A program made the translations under genes and the position numbers. A stretch of 64,000 nt of DNA, from contig JACKHM010000004.1 in assembly GCA_020638995.1 (NCBI GenBank), forward strand, positions 558,001-622,000, given 5' to 3'. The notes beneath the pieces are model-generated. The model had not been told where the DNA came from and ran no database searches. It was given only the letters and a program-made list of their open reading frames with translations. The stretch is from Planctomycetaceae bacterium (GTDB lineage Bacteria > Planctomycetota > Planctomycetia > Pirellulales > Pirellulaceae). Positions within the stretch are counted from its first letter, which is position 1. Each line of letters starts with the position of its first letter. Shown one piece after another: positions 9,489 through 19,133 of the stretch.

Positions 9489-12421
9489 TCACGCGTAATG
9501 AATTCGTCTAGATTGAGGAGCGCGCGGGAAACTATGGTCCAGGCGGCCCGTTCCGCGAGCTGCTTGTCGCCGCCGGTTTGCATTTGCGTGATCGCCTTGG
9601 CGCCCTCGGGATCAGCGAGAAAGCTGGTCTTTTGCGCGGCGACAAAAGTCAGCAGGCGATCGAGTTCACCCTGGATCGGAACTCGAGCAAAACAAATCTG
9701 ATAGGCCAGTTTAATCCGCTCCGTGTCGCTCGATTCCTGGTCCATGAGACGCCGTCCCAGGGCGCGAGAGTTATCGAGCATCGTCTCGTCGTTCGCCAAT
9801 GTTAATGATTGTAGCGGCGTGTTCGAACGTGCTCGCATCGTGCAAGTCGTATTGAATCGCGGTGTGTCAAAGGTTGTTAGCATCGGATAGGGAGCACTTC
9901 GCATAAAAAAGGTATACAGCCCGCGCCGATATCGATCCGCACCTTTGCTCGTCGGCCAGCTCGCATTGCGTTGTGTAAATGCATAAACACCGTTTGGCTG
10001 AGGAGGATAAACACTCGCGCCGCCAATTCGGTGATCAAGCAGCCCCGATACCGATAGCGCTAGATCACGCACGATTTCGGCATCAACGCGAAGTCGTGCT
10101 TGCCGCGATATCAATTTGTTCAAGGGGTCGATTCGTTCTGCATCCACCCGCAGTCGTGAAGACTGGCGATAGGTGGCCGAGCTTACGATGGTACGATGCA
10201 GTTGCTTCAACGACCAACCATTGGCCATCCAGTCACTCGATAACCAGTCGAGAAGTTGCGGATGGGTTGGCGGCGTACCTTGCAAGCCAAAATCGTTTTC
10301 CGTTTCGACGATTCCTTGACCAAAGAGTCGCCCCCACACCCGATTCACGGTGACGCGAGCAGTTAACGGGTTTTTGTCGTTCACGAGCCACCGGGCTAGA
10401 TCGAGTCGGTTGTGGGCCTGTTTTCTGTCAGCCATCTGAGGCAGAAACGCCGGCGAGTCGGCGTGAACGGCTTCTCCTTTTCGCAGGAAGTCACCTCGGA
10501 TAAGGACGTGCGATTCTCGGGGCTTTTCCAGCTCGCGCATAATCATCGCGTTGGGAAGATTCTTGGCAAATCGCGCCCGCTCGTCCTGTAAGGTTTTGAG
10601 ATTGGCCGCCAGTTGGGCCTTCCCTGCGTCTGGAAGATTGAGCTTTGCATGTGGGGCCGCCGTTACGGAGAGCCGAAACCGACCGATGTTGTACTTCGCA
10701 GGGGTTTCTCCAAAAGTTAGCGTGACGGCGGCAAGAGCATCGCTGTGAGTTTCCAACGGAGATAAAACAAACTCAGCCGTGCGGTTGACATTAGCGTTGC
10801 CTGAACTGACGTTGATAGCCCAACCGGTCGCTGGATTGTCATCAATTGCGCTCGTAACGTCGTAATCCTTTTGCGAATGATCCGCCAACGCGTGCAGCCA
10901 TGACGCGTTGGACTCTCCCACCGCTAGTGCAATCTGGTTGAGCACGAAGTTGCCGTTGCCAGCTCGTCCGGGGCCACCCTTCGGCAGCGAGGGATGAGTC
11001 AGCGTCTCCAGGCGGACGGCTGTGAGTCGCTCGAAGGGCGGAGAGAAAGTGATCGAGTAAGTATCGTGATCGGCGTTCACGCCACCGACGACGAGCGAAC
11101 CGTCCCCTAGTCTTTCGAATGTCGCTCCCGCCGCTGAATTGGCAGACTCAACAGTGATAACTTCCCAGTGTACGGGCTGGCCATCGTCGCGTTCTGCCGC
11201 GGGCGCACGATCATTGATCGCTTGCTCGTATGCGGCGATTGCAGCTTTGGCTTCCGTGATCTTGGCATCAAGCTCCTTCAACTTCTCTTGATGCATCTCA
11301 GATGCTACGGTCACAGTAGGAGCGACGCTGTTGACGTCCTGCGAGCTATTAAAGAATGCAAAGAGCTGGTAGAACTCGCGCTGTGTCAGCGGATCAAACT
11401 TGTGCGTATGACACTGTGCGCAGCCCACGGTCAGGCCCAACCACACAGCACCCGTTGTGTTAACGCGGTCCACCACCGCTTCGTTCCGGAACTGCTCATT
11501 GTCGGTGCCGCCTTCTTGATTGATTAAAGTGTTGCGGTGAAAGCCTGTTGCGACTAGCTGCTCTTGGGACGGACTGGGCAACAGATCACCGGCAATTTGT
11601 TCGATAGTGAAGTCGTTAAAGGAGAGATCCGAATTGATGGCTTGGATGACCCAGTCGCGATAGGGCCACATCGATCGTTCGGAATCAACGGTATACCCGT
11701 TGGTGTCCGCATAACGAGCCTGGTCCAACCAATGTCGCCCCCAACGCTCGCCGTAATGAGGATTCGCAAGGACGCCGTCAACCATCCTGTCGTAGGCACC
11801 AGGTCGATCATCGGCGAGAAATTCAGCCAGGTCGATAGGGTCTGGTGGCAAACCCAGCAAGTCGAGATAGACGCGACGGATCAATGTGGAACGATCAGCC
11901 TCGCTGGCCAATGTCAGTCCCGCGTCTTGCAACCGCTTTAGCACGAATGCATCGATGGGATTGTGCATCGCCGCAGTATCTTCAACCGGAACCTCAGGTC
12001 GTAGAATAGGACGAAAGGACCAATGCAGATCGTATGTGCCGCCCTCTTTGATCCAGGCTTTCAACAACTCGATTTGAGCCGGCGACAACTTCAGACCGCT
12101 GCTGGGCGGTGGCATTCTCAAGTCGGGGTCTGAGTGGGTGATTCGTTCGACCAACACGCTGGCATCGGGGTTCTTCGGGTTAATTGCTTGGTAGCCGCCC
12201 AGGTCGGCATACGCGCCCTCCTGGGTATCTAGTCGCAAATCCGCCTCGCGGCCGTCTTCATCCGGACCGTGGCATTTGAAGCAAGTATTGGAAAGCAGCG
12301 GTCGGACGTCACGGGCAAAATTAACATCACCTTCAGCGTCTGCGCCAGCACAGCAAAGTAGCGGTGATGCGGCCAGGAGGAACTCGAAAATTCGGCGGAT
12401 TTGAGTATGAACGTCAGGCAT
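9485..12421 (-). CDS. DUF1549/DUF1553 cytochrome protein (PSCyt1/PSD1)
   Basis: About 978 residues from the ATG at 12421, chosen because it gives a proper signal peptide (hydrophobic LLAASPLLCCAG) right before the cytochrome domain; longer reading would add 52 residues without signal character. The heme motif CFKCH is at about C47-H51. DUF1549 follows with CAQCHTHKFD, then a beta-rich middle region in place of the LamG insert of the paralogue at 1645-4824, then DUF1553 with the usual NPLTARVTVNR and RSNTPLQSL segments. It is presumed to be a periplasmic or membrane-attached c-type redox protein. Its stop overlaps the DUF1501 start by 4 bases. Confidence 0.92.
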   Translation of the reverse strand: MPDVHTQIRRIFEFLLAASPLLCCAGADAEGDVNFARDVRPLLSNTCFKCHGPDEDGREADLRLDTQEGAYADLGGYQAINPKNPDASVLVERITHSDPDLRMPPPSSGLKLSPAQIELLKAWIKEGGTYDLHWSFRPILRPEVPVEDTAAMHNPIDAFVLKRLQDAGLTLASEADRSTLIRRVYLDLLGLPPDPIDLAEFLADDRPGAYDRMVDGVLANPHYGERWGRHWLDQARYADTNGYTVDSERSMWPYRDWVIQAINSDLSFNDFTIEQIAGDLLPSPSQEQLVATGFHRNTLINQEGGTDNEQFRNEAVVDRVNTTGAVWLGLTVGCAQCHTHKFDPLTQREFYQLFAFFNSSQDVNSVAPTVTVASEMHQEKLKELDAKITEAKAAIAAYEQAINDRAPAAERDDGQPVHWEVITVESANSAAGATFERLGDGSLVVGGVNADHDTYSITFSPPFERLTAVRLETLTHPSLPKGGPGRAGNGNFVLNQIALAVGESNASWLHALADHSQKDYDVTSAIDDNPATGWAINVSSGNANVNRTAEFVLSPLETHSDALAAVTLTFGETPAKYNIGRFRLSVTAAPHAKLNLPDAGKAQLAANLKTLQDERARFAKNLPNAMIMRELEKPRESHVLIRGDFLRKGEAVHADSPAFLPQMADRKQAHNRLDLARWLVNDKNPLTARVTVNRVWGRLFGQGIVETENDFGLQGTPPTHPQLLDWLSSDWMANGWSLKQLHRTIVSSATYRQSSRLRVDAERIDPLNKLISRQARLRVDAEIVRDLALSVSGLLDHRIGGASVYPPQPNGVYAFTQRNASWPTSKGADRYRRGLYTFFMRSAPYPMLTTFDTPRFNTTCTMRARSNTPLQSLTLANDETMLDNSRALGRRLMDQESSDTERIKLAYQICFARVPIQGELDRLLTFVAAQKTSFLADPEGAKAITQMQTGGDKQLAERAAWTIVSRALLNLDEFITRE

Positions 12422-12634
12422 CTCGGAGCGTTGGGCAAAAGCAGCGGCAAGTGTTAACTCATTGCCTTCAGTATAACAAGAACCGATTTCGAGAACCTGG
12501 GGCGGCCCGGCCGTGCGATGCGAATACGATTTCGGTTCGGTCTTGAACGGCTGAATCGAGATCTCGACGGCGGTCAATTCACGAGTCGACCCGATCTGTG
12601 CATAGCGCTGGTCCAGCGCCGGACGACCGCGAGT

Positions 12635-13276
12635 CTACTCGCCAAATTGCGACTCTCGCCATCTCGCATAACGAATCGGAAACGAAGACCAGCGACCATG
12701 CTTTGCATCCGCAGAAATGATCGGACGACCGAGTGTCCAGTTGCCTCCCGTCAAGGCAAAGGCATTACCGCAGGTATACTCCACTAACGCCAGAAACTGA
12801 TAATCCGGCGCGGCAGCCATGATCGGTCCAGGGCGCCGGTGGGCCTCAGGCATGAATGCTCCTCCAAACTCTCGGCGCGTTGGGAAGGTCGCCAATACCG
12901 TCAGCAGAAAGGCGGCGAACAAGTAACCAACCAAAGTGCCAAACACCCAACGACCGGTCATTTCCATCCTCGTAGAAAGCTTTGGCGTTTCAGGAAGAAT
13001 GAGTTGGATGCACCATGCAAGCAGCGCGGCGGCTGCGACAAAAATTGCGATGCTGATCACGAATTGCAAGTGCCGCAGTATCAAGAAGTCGGATGGAAGG
13101 AGGTATGTGCGGGCGATGCGTGCAGATACTCCTTCAAAGGTTGTAATTGACAAGAGGCTGGAAATAAGCGTTGCGATAAAGAAGGCCGCAGCATGTACCG
13201 CGCTATGCCGCGAGACAATATACGCGACAGAGAGTGTAACCAGCAAAAACATCAGATCGAATAGATAGCTCAACAT
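12635..13276 (-). CDS. CvpA-like multi-pass membrane protein
   Basis: About 213 residues. Four hydrophobic segments lie in the first 140 residues, with an arrangement like the CvpA (colicin V production) family, followed by a soluble C-terminal tail. CvpA-family proteins are inner-membrane proteins of poorly defined role in envelope processes. The ATG at 13276 directly precedes the first helix and sits 1 base after the stop of the secretion ATPase gene (13278-13280), implying translational coupling. The assignment to CvpA is by general pattern only, not by a diagnostic motif. Confidence 0.7.
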   Translation of the reverse strand: MLSYLFDLMFLLVTLSVAYIVSRHSAVHAAAFFIATLISSLLSITTFEGVSARIARTYLLPSDFLILRHLQFVISIAIFVAAAALLAWCIQLILPETPKLSTRMEMTGRWVFGTLVGYLFAAFLLTVLATFPTRREFGGAFMPEAHRRPGPIMAAAPDYQFLALVEYTCGNAFALTGGNWTLGRPIISADAKHGRWSSFPIRYARWRESQFGE

Positions 13277-13277
13277 G

Positions 13278-15155
13278 TTACAACTCGTCAACGACGCGAA
13301 GGAACTCCTGCGATGAAATAATGCCGTCCCGCACAAGACGCAAACCATCGTCCCAGAGCGTTGTCATACCGCCTTCCCGGGCCACCGAAGTGATGGCGTT
13401 CGCATTCGCCCGGTCGCGGATCAAGTCTCGGATCGTGTGAGTGACATCCAACAACTCGAAAATTCCAGTTCTCCCTAGAATCCCTCTGCTGTTACAGTGA
13501 GCACAAGGATTGGTTAGGGGATCAGGTTTGTGGTACAGCGGACCGTGAAAATTGATCAGAGCTAGTTTCTGCAACTCTTCTGCGTCTGGCGTGTAAGGCG
13601 TCCGGCACTTTGTGCAGAGCCGCCGAACGAGTTGTTGACTCACTACGCCACGCAGCGCCGCCGCGATGTTGTATGGATCGACCCCCAGGTCCAACATGCG
13701 GAAGATCGCCGTAATGGAATCGGTGGCATGTAAGGTCGATAGAACTAGTTGGCCAGTCGTAGCGGCCTGACACGCGATCTTTGCCGTTTCTTCGTCTCGG
13801 ATTTCCCCGATCAATACGACATCGGCATCCTGGCGGAGCAGGCTGCGGAGTCCGGACTTGAATGTCTGTCCAGACCGCGTTTTTACTTCAATTTGATCGA
13901 TCGTTGGGATGCTGTACTCGATGGGATCCTCAATAGTGATAATGTTTCGGTCGCCAGTATCGAGAAAACGCAAACCTGCATAGGCCGTTGTCGACTTACC
14001 GGCGCCAGTGGCTCCCACAAATAAAGTGAGTCCGTTACTGCGACTGAGTATGGCCTCAAGCCGTGACTCCAGTTGGGTGGTGAGTCCTAATGCAGGGAAC
14101 GTCGCGAAGTTTGCAGCAGGATCGAGAATCCTGATGCTGAGCTTTTCGCCTGTATTGGTTCCTTGAGACGAAATACGAAAACACAATCGCCGCCCATCAA
14201 CGTCGGCTCGGAAACTGCCGTCTTGAGCACGGCGTTTGTCCGCGATGTTAAGATCGCTGAGCACTTTGAAGACGTTGATAACGGAAAGTCCGCTTGCGAT
14301 AGACAGTGGTTCCATCGGTACGAGTTCGCCGTCGATCCTCAGGCGGAGAATCACTTGATCGTCTTTTGTGCCGATATGTAAATCTGTTGCCCGCATCGCA
14401 ATCGCATGACCCATGACGGCGAGTGCCAATTGAAACCCAGATGGGGCGATGCCTGAGTCCTGAGACGTGGCCTCAGTAACACGCTCCGAAAAAGACTTCC
14501 CCACCAAGGCAATCTTGGCGACCGAGGCTCCGATCGACAGGCTTGATGGCAACTCAAACTGTGCGTCGGGCACTGAATGGAATGGGATGAATGGACTTGC
14601 AAACAAGTGCTTCCATTCGAGACGGGGGCTGTGGTCGTTGACCTGCGCGTTGCGCCAATACATGTAGCGCCAAAACGGGATTCCACATGAGACCCCGAGT
14701 ATGCAAACTCCGAGCAGGTAGGCAGGGACCATGATTGCAACGAGAATCCCCACCAGTCCTATCACAAATAGTTTTCGATACCACGAGCCGAATTTCAGGT
14801 TTAGATTGCGGCCATCATCGACACATAACCGCAATTCCCGCAGCCAAACAAAGTACGCTATAAGAATGAGGGAGAACTTAATCCAGGTGAAAGCAAATCG
14901 CTCGTTCTCGCCGCGGACCGCGACTACACGAGTGTCGCTATTGTCGACTTCGTCTGACTTGAACACACTGGGAAACTTGCCTTGTTTCCGGCGTTTGGCG
15001 TTCGACGTCTTACTTCCGCTAACTGTCGCGGGCTGAAGTTTCAAAGATGCCGTTGTCGATCCATCTGCTTGCGCAAGCAGAGCCGCCGGCGTGGCAGAAA
15101 TCACCAAGACTGCGAGACCGGATAACGCGACGCGAGGAAATCGAGATATGAACAC
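13278..15155 (-). CDS. GspE/PilB-type secretion ATPase with N-terminal membrane anchor
   Basis: 625 residues. The last 390 are a canonical type II/IV secretion ATPase: Walker A GATGAGKST (381-389), an Asp box ITIEDPIEY (407-414), Walker B VVLIGEIRDEET (446-457) and a His box LHATDS (475-480). Two CxxC pairs (CTKC, CAHC) match the zinc knuckle of GspE/PilB. The N-terminus is unusual: a signal-like hydrophobic stretch (9-28) and hydrophobic segments at about 90-105 and 128-165, where normal family members have a soluble N1 domain. The start is a GTG at 15155. Family members power pseudopilus or pilus assembly; only a CvpA-like protein is coupled here, with no pilin or GspF in view. Confidence 0.88.
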   Translation of the reverse strand: MFISRFPRVALSGLAVLVISATPAALLAQADGSTTASLKLQPATVSGSKTSNAKRRKQGKFPSVFKSDEVDNSDTRVVAVRGENERFAFTWIKFSLILIAYFVWLRELRLCVDDGRNLNLKFGSWYRKLFVIGLVGILVAIMVPAYLLGVCILGVSCGIPFWRYMYWRNAQVNDHSPRLEWKHLFASPFIPFHSVPDAQFELPSSLSIGASVAKIALVGKSFSERVTEATSQDSGIAPSGFQLALAVMGHAIAMRATDLHIGTKDDQVILRLRIDGELVPMEPLSIASGLSVINVFKVLSDLNIADKRRAQDGSFRADVDGRRLCFRISSQGTNTGEKLSIRILDPAANFATFPALGLTTQLESRLEAILSRSNGLTLFVGATGAGKSTTAYAGLRFLDTGDRNIITIEDPIEYSIPTIDQIEVKTRSGQTFKSGLRSLLRQDADVVLIGEIRDEETAKIACQAATTGQLVLSTLHATDSITAIFRMLDLGVDPYNIAAALRGVVSQQLVRRLCTKCRTPYTPDAEELQKLALINFHGPLYHKPDPLTNPCAHCNSRGILGRTGIFELLDVTHTIRDLIRDRANANAITSVAREGGMTTLWDDGLRLVRDGIISSQEFLRVVDEL

Positions 15156-15750
15156 GACAAGGACAGGGGCTAAACCTAAGAAGTACCGAGACGTTGGTCG
15201 AAAACTCCGAGTAGGGCTTTGTTAGTTCTTAGTTTTTGGGTTTTGCGCCACTGCTTACGCCCGTGCGAACGCATTCTGCGAGTTAACCTCGCAAGTAATG
15301 GCGTGGCCGGTGGCGATCAAACTTCTGGTTGTAGCGAAGCACCAGGGCCCCCGACTGTATACCAGAACGCCCCAGTGTGCAAATCTGACGGTGTGCAGAT
15401 CTGAAGACAGCGCATGCAAATCTGATGGCATTTGGCTTGGCTTGATAGTCCGAGTTTCGTGACATCGGCAAATTTCTGTAAGTTCCCGCTCAAATTCGAG
15501 ACAAGTTATGTCTTCGATGAACGCCAATGCCGCAGACCCAGATGATGTCTTGCAAAATAGCGATTGTGAATGTTTCGGCATGGCGCATCGAACTGGTTTT
15601 TTGCAGATCGACCGATGCGCCTTCTGGTGGCGATGATTCCTGGTTGCCACAATACGCAGGCTCGCATCTCGCGTGATGCGTACAGCCAGCACTGACGCGA
15701 CTCGCCAGCGGCCAGGTGCCTGAAATGTTTACACGTACTTGAGTTGGTCG
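15156..15750. other. 595-base intergenic region upstream of the ynb-like operon
   Basis: It lies between the divergent secretion ATPase (leftward) and ynbA-like (rightward) genes. I see no convincing coding sequence; open frames on the minus strand have a composition unlike the neighbours. The one clear structure is the set of three direct repeats at 15376-15427. Promoters for both flanking operons presumably lie here, but I cannot place them by eye. Confidence 0.6.
15376..15427 (+). repeat. three direct repeats of TGCARATCTGA, possible operator
   Basis: TGCAAATCTGA at 15378-15388, TGCAGATCTGA at 15394-15404 and TGCAAATCTGA at 15415-15425. The starts are 16 and 21 bases apart, and the preceding bases are also alike (GTG, GTG, GCA). 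They sit about 325 bases upstream of the ynbA-like start and 220 bases upstream of the divergent ATPase gene. Multiple short direct repeats in an intergenic region are typical of transcription-factor arrays, but no cognate protein is evident. Confidence 0.6.
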
Positions 15751-16416
15751 ATGAGTGACTATCAGCCGACATCGCGTCGCCCCATCGCACAAGCCTTCCG
15801 GCGAACGGCTACTTGGTGCGTAAACCTTTGCGTACGTTTCAAGGTCCATCCGGATACGGTCTCGTACTCGTCCGTGTTTGCAGCGGCGATCGCGGGCCTC
15901 AGCTTCTGGCAGGGTTACGACAAGCCGTGGCTTTTGATCATGGGGGTTGCATGGTGCGGAGTTCGGTTATGGCTGAATATGCTCGACGGCATGGTGGCCT
16001 TGGCTTCTGGGCAAGCGAGTCTTCGTGGTGAAATCGTCAATGAGCTGCCCGATCGCCTGTCGGATATTCTGATTTTTGTGGGCGTTGCACACAGCGGTTT
16101 GTGCTATGTCGTCTGCGGATATTGGGCCGCCATGATGGCCCTCTGCACCGCTTACGTCGGTACGCTTGCGCAGGCGGTTGGCGCAAGACGTCAGTTTGGC
16201 GGAGTCATGTCAAAGCCCTGGCGAATGGCAGTTGTGATGCTGGGCGCGTGCGTAGTTGCAGTTCAATTGATCAGTGGTCGCGGCGTGCAGCGCATCCTGT
16301 CGCTAACGGTAATGGATTGGACGTGCTGCGTGATCGTATTGGGTTGCATCCAAACGATCGGAGTGCGGTTGCTAAGATTGCTTCGCGAAGTACGTGACAT
16401 CGAGTCTTCAAGATGA
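15751..16416 (+). CDS. ynbA: CDP-alcohol phosphatidyltransferase, YnbA-like
   Basis: About 221 residues, multi-pass membrane protein. The CDP-alcohol phosphotransferase signature is present in a variant form: N76-x2-D79-G80, then GEIVNELPDRLSD with D101 and D105. The first Asp of the usual DxxDG is Asn, and a NEL element precedes the last Asp pair; I recall the same LN-x-x-DG and LNEL arrangement in E. coli YnbA, which is why I prefer that assignment to PgsA or PssA. Enzymes of this family join a CDP-activated lipid to an alcohol. The ATG at 15751 is preferred over a TTG four codons earlier. The stop overlaps the next gene (ATGA), starting a four-gene operon. Confidence 0.82.
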   Translation: MSDYQPTSRRPIAQAFRRTATWCVNLCVRFKVHPDTVSYSSVFAAAIAGLSFWQGYDKPWLLIMGVAWCGVRLWLNMLDGMVALASGQASLRGEIVNELPDRLSDILIFVGVAHSGLCYVVCGYWAAMMALCTAYVGTLAQAVGARRQFGGVMSKPWRMAVVMLGACVVAVQLISGRGVQRILSLTVMDWTCCVIVLGCIQTIGVRLLRLLREVRDIESSR

Positions 16417-17339
16417 GCGAAGCTTTTCGGCTGTATTTGATCATCATTGCGAGTTGTCTGGTCGGTGCCGCCGTCGTACTGGGCATAGCTTCCCGAATGC
16501 TCGGTCGCAACGTCGAAAAGGTATGGTCGACCTACCGCAGTTGGCTGGTCATGATTCCTTTGGCGATGTTCGGTATCTACCTTGGACGAGTCGGAACGAT
16601 TGTATTTGTCACCAGCTTGATGTTTGTCGCTTGTTATGAGTTCGCGCGGGCAACTAAGCTGACGAGCGACAAGTGGATGTTGGGGGCTGTAATGATTCTC
16701 ATCGCCGCCACCGGACTAACCGCCCTGATTCACGACCCGCTTTACAATACGGCAGGTTCGCTGCCGTTGTTTCTGGCCATGCCAATGTACGCGATCGCAC
16801 TCGTGTTGGTCGTGCCCGTGATACGTAATCGAGTTGAAGGACAATTGCGCACGATTTCCTTAGCGATCGTCGCCTACGTGCTCCTGGGATGGATGCTCGG
16901 CCACCTCGGACATTTGGCAAACTCGAATTCGAGCGAAGGATACCTGTTGTTTCTGTTGTTCGCTGTCGAGTTGAACGATGTCGCTGCGTTCACGTTCGGA
17001 AAGTTATTCGGACGGCATCCGCTGCGCAGTAAGATCAGCCCAAAGAAGACTTGGGAAGGAGCGTTGGGCGGCTTCTGCATTTCGATGATACTGCCCTGGC
17101 TGGTTCGCTTCTCGTTTCCCGACGGCTTTGGTACAACTCAACTGCTGCTGGCGGGCGTTATCGTAGGCATTGGAGGTCCGATGGGCGATCTGGCCATCAG
17201 CGTTATCAAACGCGATCTGGACGTAAAAGATATGGGAACGGCCATCCCGGGACACGGTGGAGTTCTCGATCGTGTCGACAGCCTGCTGTTCACGTCGCCG
17301 TTCTTTTTCCACATGCTAAACTACTTTGATTTGCTATGA
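16413..17339 (+). CDS. ynbB: CDP-diglyceride synthase (phosphatidate cytidylyltransferase), YnbB-like
   Basis: 308 residues with about eight hydrophobic segments. The CTP transferase signature is clear: SVIKRDLDVKDMG followed by PGHGGVLDRVDS (H281-G283, D286, R287, D289). The reaction forms CDP-diacylglycerol from phosphatidate and CTP in the membrane. Gene order (CDP-alcohol transferase, CDP-diglyceride synthase, hydrolase-methyltransferase) matches E. coli ynbA-ynbB-ynbC, so this is probably a dedicated pathway enzyme rather than the housekeeping CdsA, though the latter cannot be excluded. The start overlaps the preceding stop by 4 bases. Confidence 0.87.
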   Translation: MSEAFRLYLIIIASCLVGAAVVLGIASRMLGRNVEKVWSTYRSWLVMIPLAMFGIYLGRVGTIVFVTSLMFVACYEFARATKLTSDKWMLGAVMILIAATGLTALIHDPLYNTAGSLPLFLAMPMYAIALVLVVPVIRNRVEGQLRTISLAIVAYVLLGWMLGHLGHLANSNSSEGYLLFLLFAVELNDVAAFTFGKLFGRHPLRSKISPKKTWEGALGGFCISMILPWLVRFSFPDGFGTTQLLLAGVIVGIGGPMGDLAISVIKRDLDVKDMGTAIPGHGGVLDRVDSLLFTSPFFFHMLNYFDLL

Positions 17340-17354
17340 CTTGTGCGGTAGCTC

Positions 17355-19133
17355 ATGGCCCAAAATCAGATCGCTTCGGACGCGTCTTTACGCAATTCTT
17401 CTGAACATCGCTTTTCAACTTGGGATGGGACCGAGTTGTTCTATCGCGTGTGGGAACCGCAATCGCCGTCCCGACAAGCCCTCGTCTTGCTGCATCGTGG
17501 GCACGAGCATTCGGGACGCTTTCAAGACTTTGTCGATCGCCTTGATCTGGGAGACTTTTGGATCTTTGCTTGGGATGCTCGTGGCCACGGACACTCGCCC
17601 GGTGAGCGTGGGTACGCGCCGAGCTTTGGTTCGATCGTGCGCGACTTGGACCGTTTCGTTTCGCATCTGGGTGAATGTTACGACGTACCCACGGAGAATA
17701 TCGCCATCGTTGCGAACAGCATCGGCGCGGTTGTCGCCTCAACTTGGGTTCACGACTACGCGCCGCCGATCCGAGGAATGGTCCTCGCCACACCAGCGTT
17801 TCGAGTCAAGCTCTATGTGCCGCTGGCTGTTCCCGGATTGCGGGTCTTGCACCGAGTCAAACCAAAGTCGTTCGTCAAGAGCTACGTCAAGCCAGCGATG
17901 CTGACGCATGATGCGGACATGATACGGGAGATTGCAGAAGATCCTTTGATTTCCGACAGCATCGCCGTGAATATCCTGCTAGAGATGCACGACGCGTCAA
18001 CGCGGATTTTGGACGACGCTTCCGCGATCCAGACGCCCACGCTCGTTCTGTCCGCTGGTTCTGATTGGGTTGTGAAGCAATCGGCACAACGACGCTTCTT
18101 CGAAGGTCTGTCATCTCAAACCAAGGAGATGGTTGAATATCAAGCCTTCTCGCATGCGGTGCTGCACGAACTGGAACGCGCCCGCCCAATTGCAAAAATC
18201 CGTGAGTTCATCGTAAATCTTTATGAGCGACCTTCGACGCTACCATCACTGCTGCGGGCGGATGCCGACGGTGCTGCAAAACGAGCAGCGGATCGACTTC
18301 GCGAGCCGCTGTCGCCTTTCTCTCCGCGAGGCATGTATTATCGTGCGACAAAGCTTGTTCTGAAAACGGTCGGTCGACTTAGCCAAGGAATTCGCGTTGG
18401 CTGGCGCACAGGATTCAACTCCGGCGAGTCGCTGGATCACGTCTATCGCAATCAAGCGGTCGGCACGACACCACTGGGAAGGCTCGTCGACCGAATCTAT
18501 CTCAATAGTCCCGGCTGGTCCGGCGTGCGACAACGGAGACGACAACTCGAAGAGTTGCTAGAGCACGCCATTCAGCAAACACATGCACAAGGCCGATCGA
18601 TTCGTCTGTTGGATGTCGCGGCTGGGCCAGGAAGGTATGTACTGGATGTAGCGACGCGATTCAAAGAGTTGGAGATTTCGGCAGTTTTGCGAGACCAGAA
18701 CCCTGATGCCTTGAACATCGGAAGGCAGTTGGCATCCGAGAGAAATCTGTCGAACATCACTTTTGAAGTCGGAGATGCCTTCGACGAACAGACATTGGCG
18801 ACGATCCAACCTCGTCCCACGATCGCCATCGCTTCGGGACTTTACGAACTGTTTTCGGACAACACGACCGTTGCTGCATCTCTTAACGGAATTGGTCAAG
18901 CCATTGAGAACGATGGTTACTTGATCTACACCAACCAGCCTTGGCACCCGCAACTTGAGCTTATCGCACGTGCGCTGATCGGAATGGACGGCGAGCCCTG
19001 GATCATGCGTTGTCGGACGCAATTAGAGTTGGACCAGTTGGTCGCGGCCGCTGGGTTTCAGAAAATTGAGATGCTGATCGACGACCAAGGGATCTTTACG
19101 GTTTCACTGGCGCGCAGGATTCCTCGCTCATGA
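17355..19133 (+). CDS. ynbC: alpha/beta hydrolase-methyltransferase fusion, YnbC-like
   Basis: 592 residues, close to the length I recall for E. coli YnbC. Residues 20-290 form a lysophospholipase/monoacylglycerol lipase-like hydrolase: WDARGHGHS, a nucleophile elbow ANSIGA (Ser122; the usual first Gly is Ala-Asn), a likely acid Asp237 in SAGSDWVV and His267 in FSHAVLHE. Residues 350-592 form a class I SAM methyltransferase with motif I LLDVAAGPG at about 418-426. A linker of about 60 residues joins them. It starts 15 bases after the CDP-diglyceride synthase and overlaps the following methyltransferase by 4 bases. It probably edits and methylates the lipid made by the two upstream enzymes (inference). 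No signal peptide is seen, so it is probably cytoplasmic. Confidence 0.85.
   Translation: MAQNQIASDASLRNSSEHRFSTWDGTELFYRVWEPQSPSRQALVLLHRGHEHSGRFQDFVDRLDLGDFWIFAWDARGHGHSPGERGYAPSFGSIVRDLDRFVSHLGECYDVPTENIAIVANSIGAVVASTWVHDYAPPIRGMVLATPAFRVKLYVPLAVPGLRVLHRVKPKSFVKSYVKPAMLTHDADMIREIAEDPLISDSIAVNILLEMHDASTRILDDASAIQTPTLVLSAGSDWVVKQSAQRRFFEGLSSQTKEMVEYQAFSHAVLHELERARPIAKIREFIVNLYERPSTLPSLLRADADGAAKRAADRLREPLSPFSPRGMYYRATKLVLKTVGRLSQGIRVGWRTGFNSGESLDHVYRNQAVGTTPLGRLVDRIYLNSPGWSGVRQRRRQLEELLEHAIQQTHAQGRSIRLLDVAAGPGRYVLDVATRFKELEISAVLRDQNPDALNIGRQLASERNLSNITFEVGDAFDEQTLATIQPRPTIAIASGLYELFSDNTTVAASLNGIGQAIENDGYLIYTNQPWHPQLELIARALIGMDGEPWIMRCRTQLELDQLVAAAGFQKIEMLIDDQGIFTVSLARRIPRS

Noticed and set aside
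15255..15692. 145-residue open frame on the minus strand in the ynb upstream region
   Set aside because: No domain, Cys/His/Arg-rich composition unlike neighbours, no ribosome binding site, and it covers the three direct repeats.
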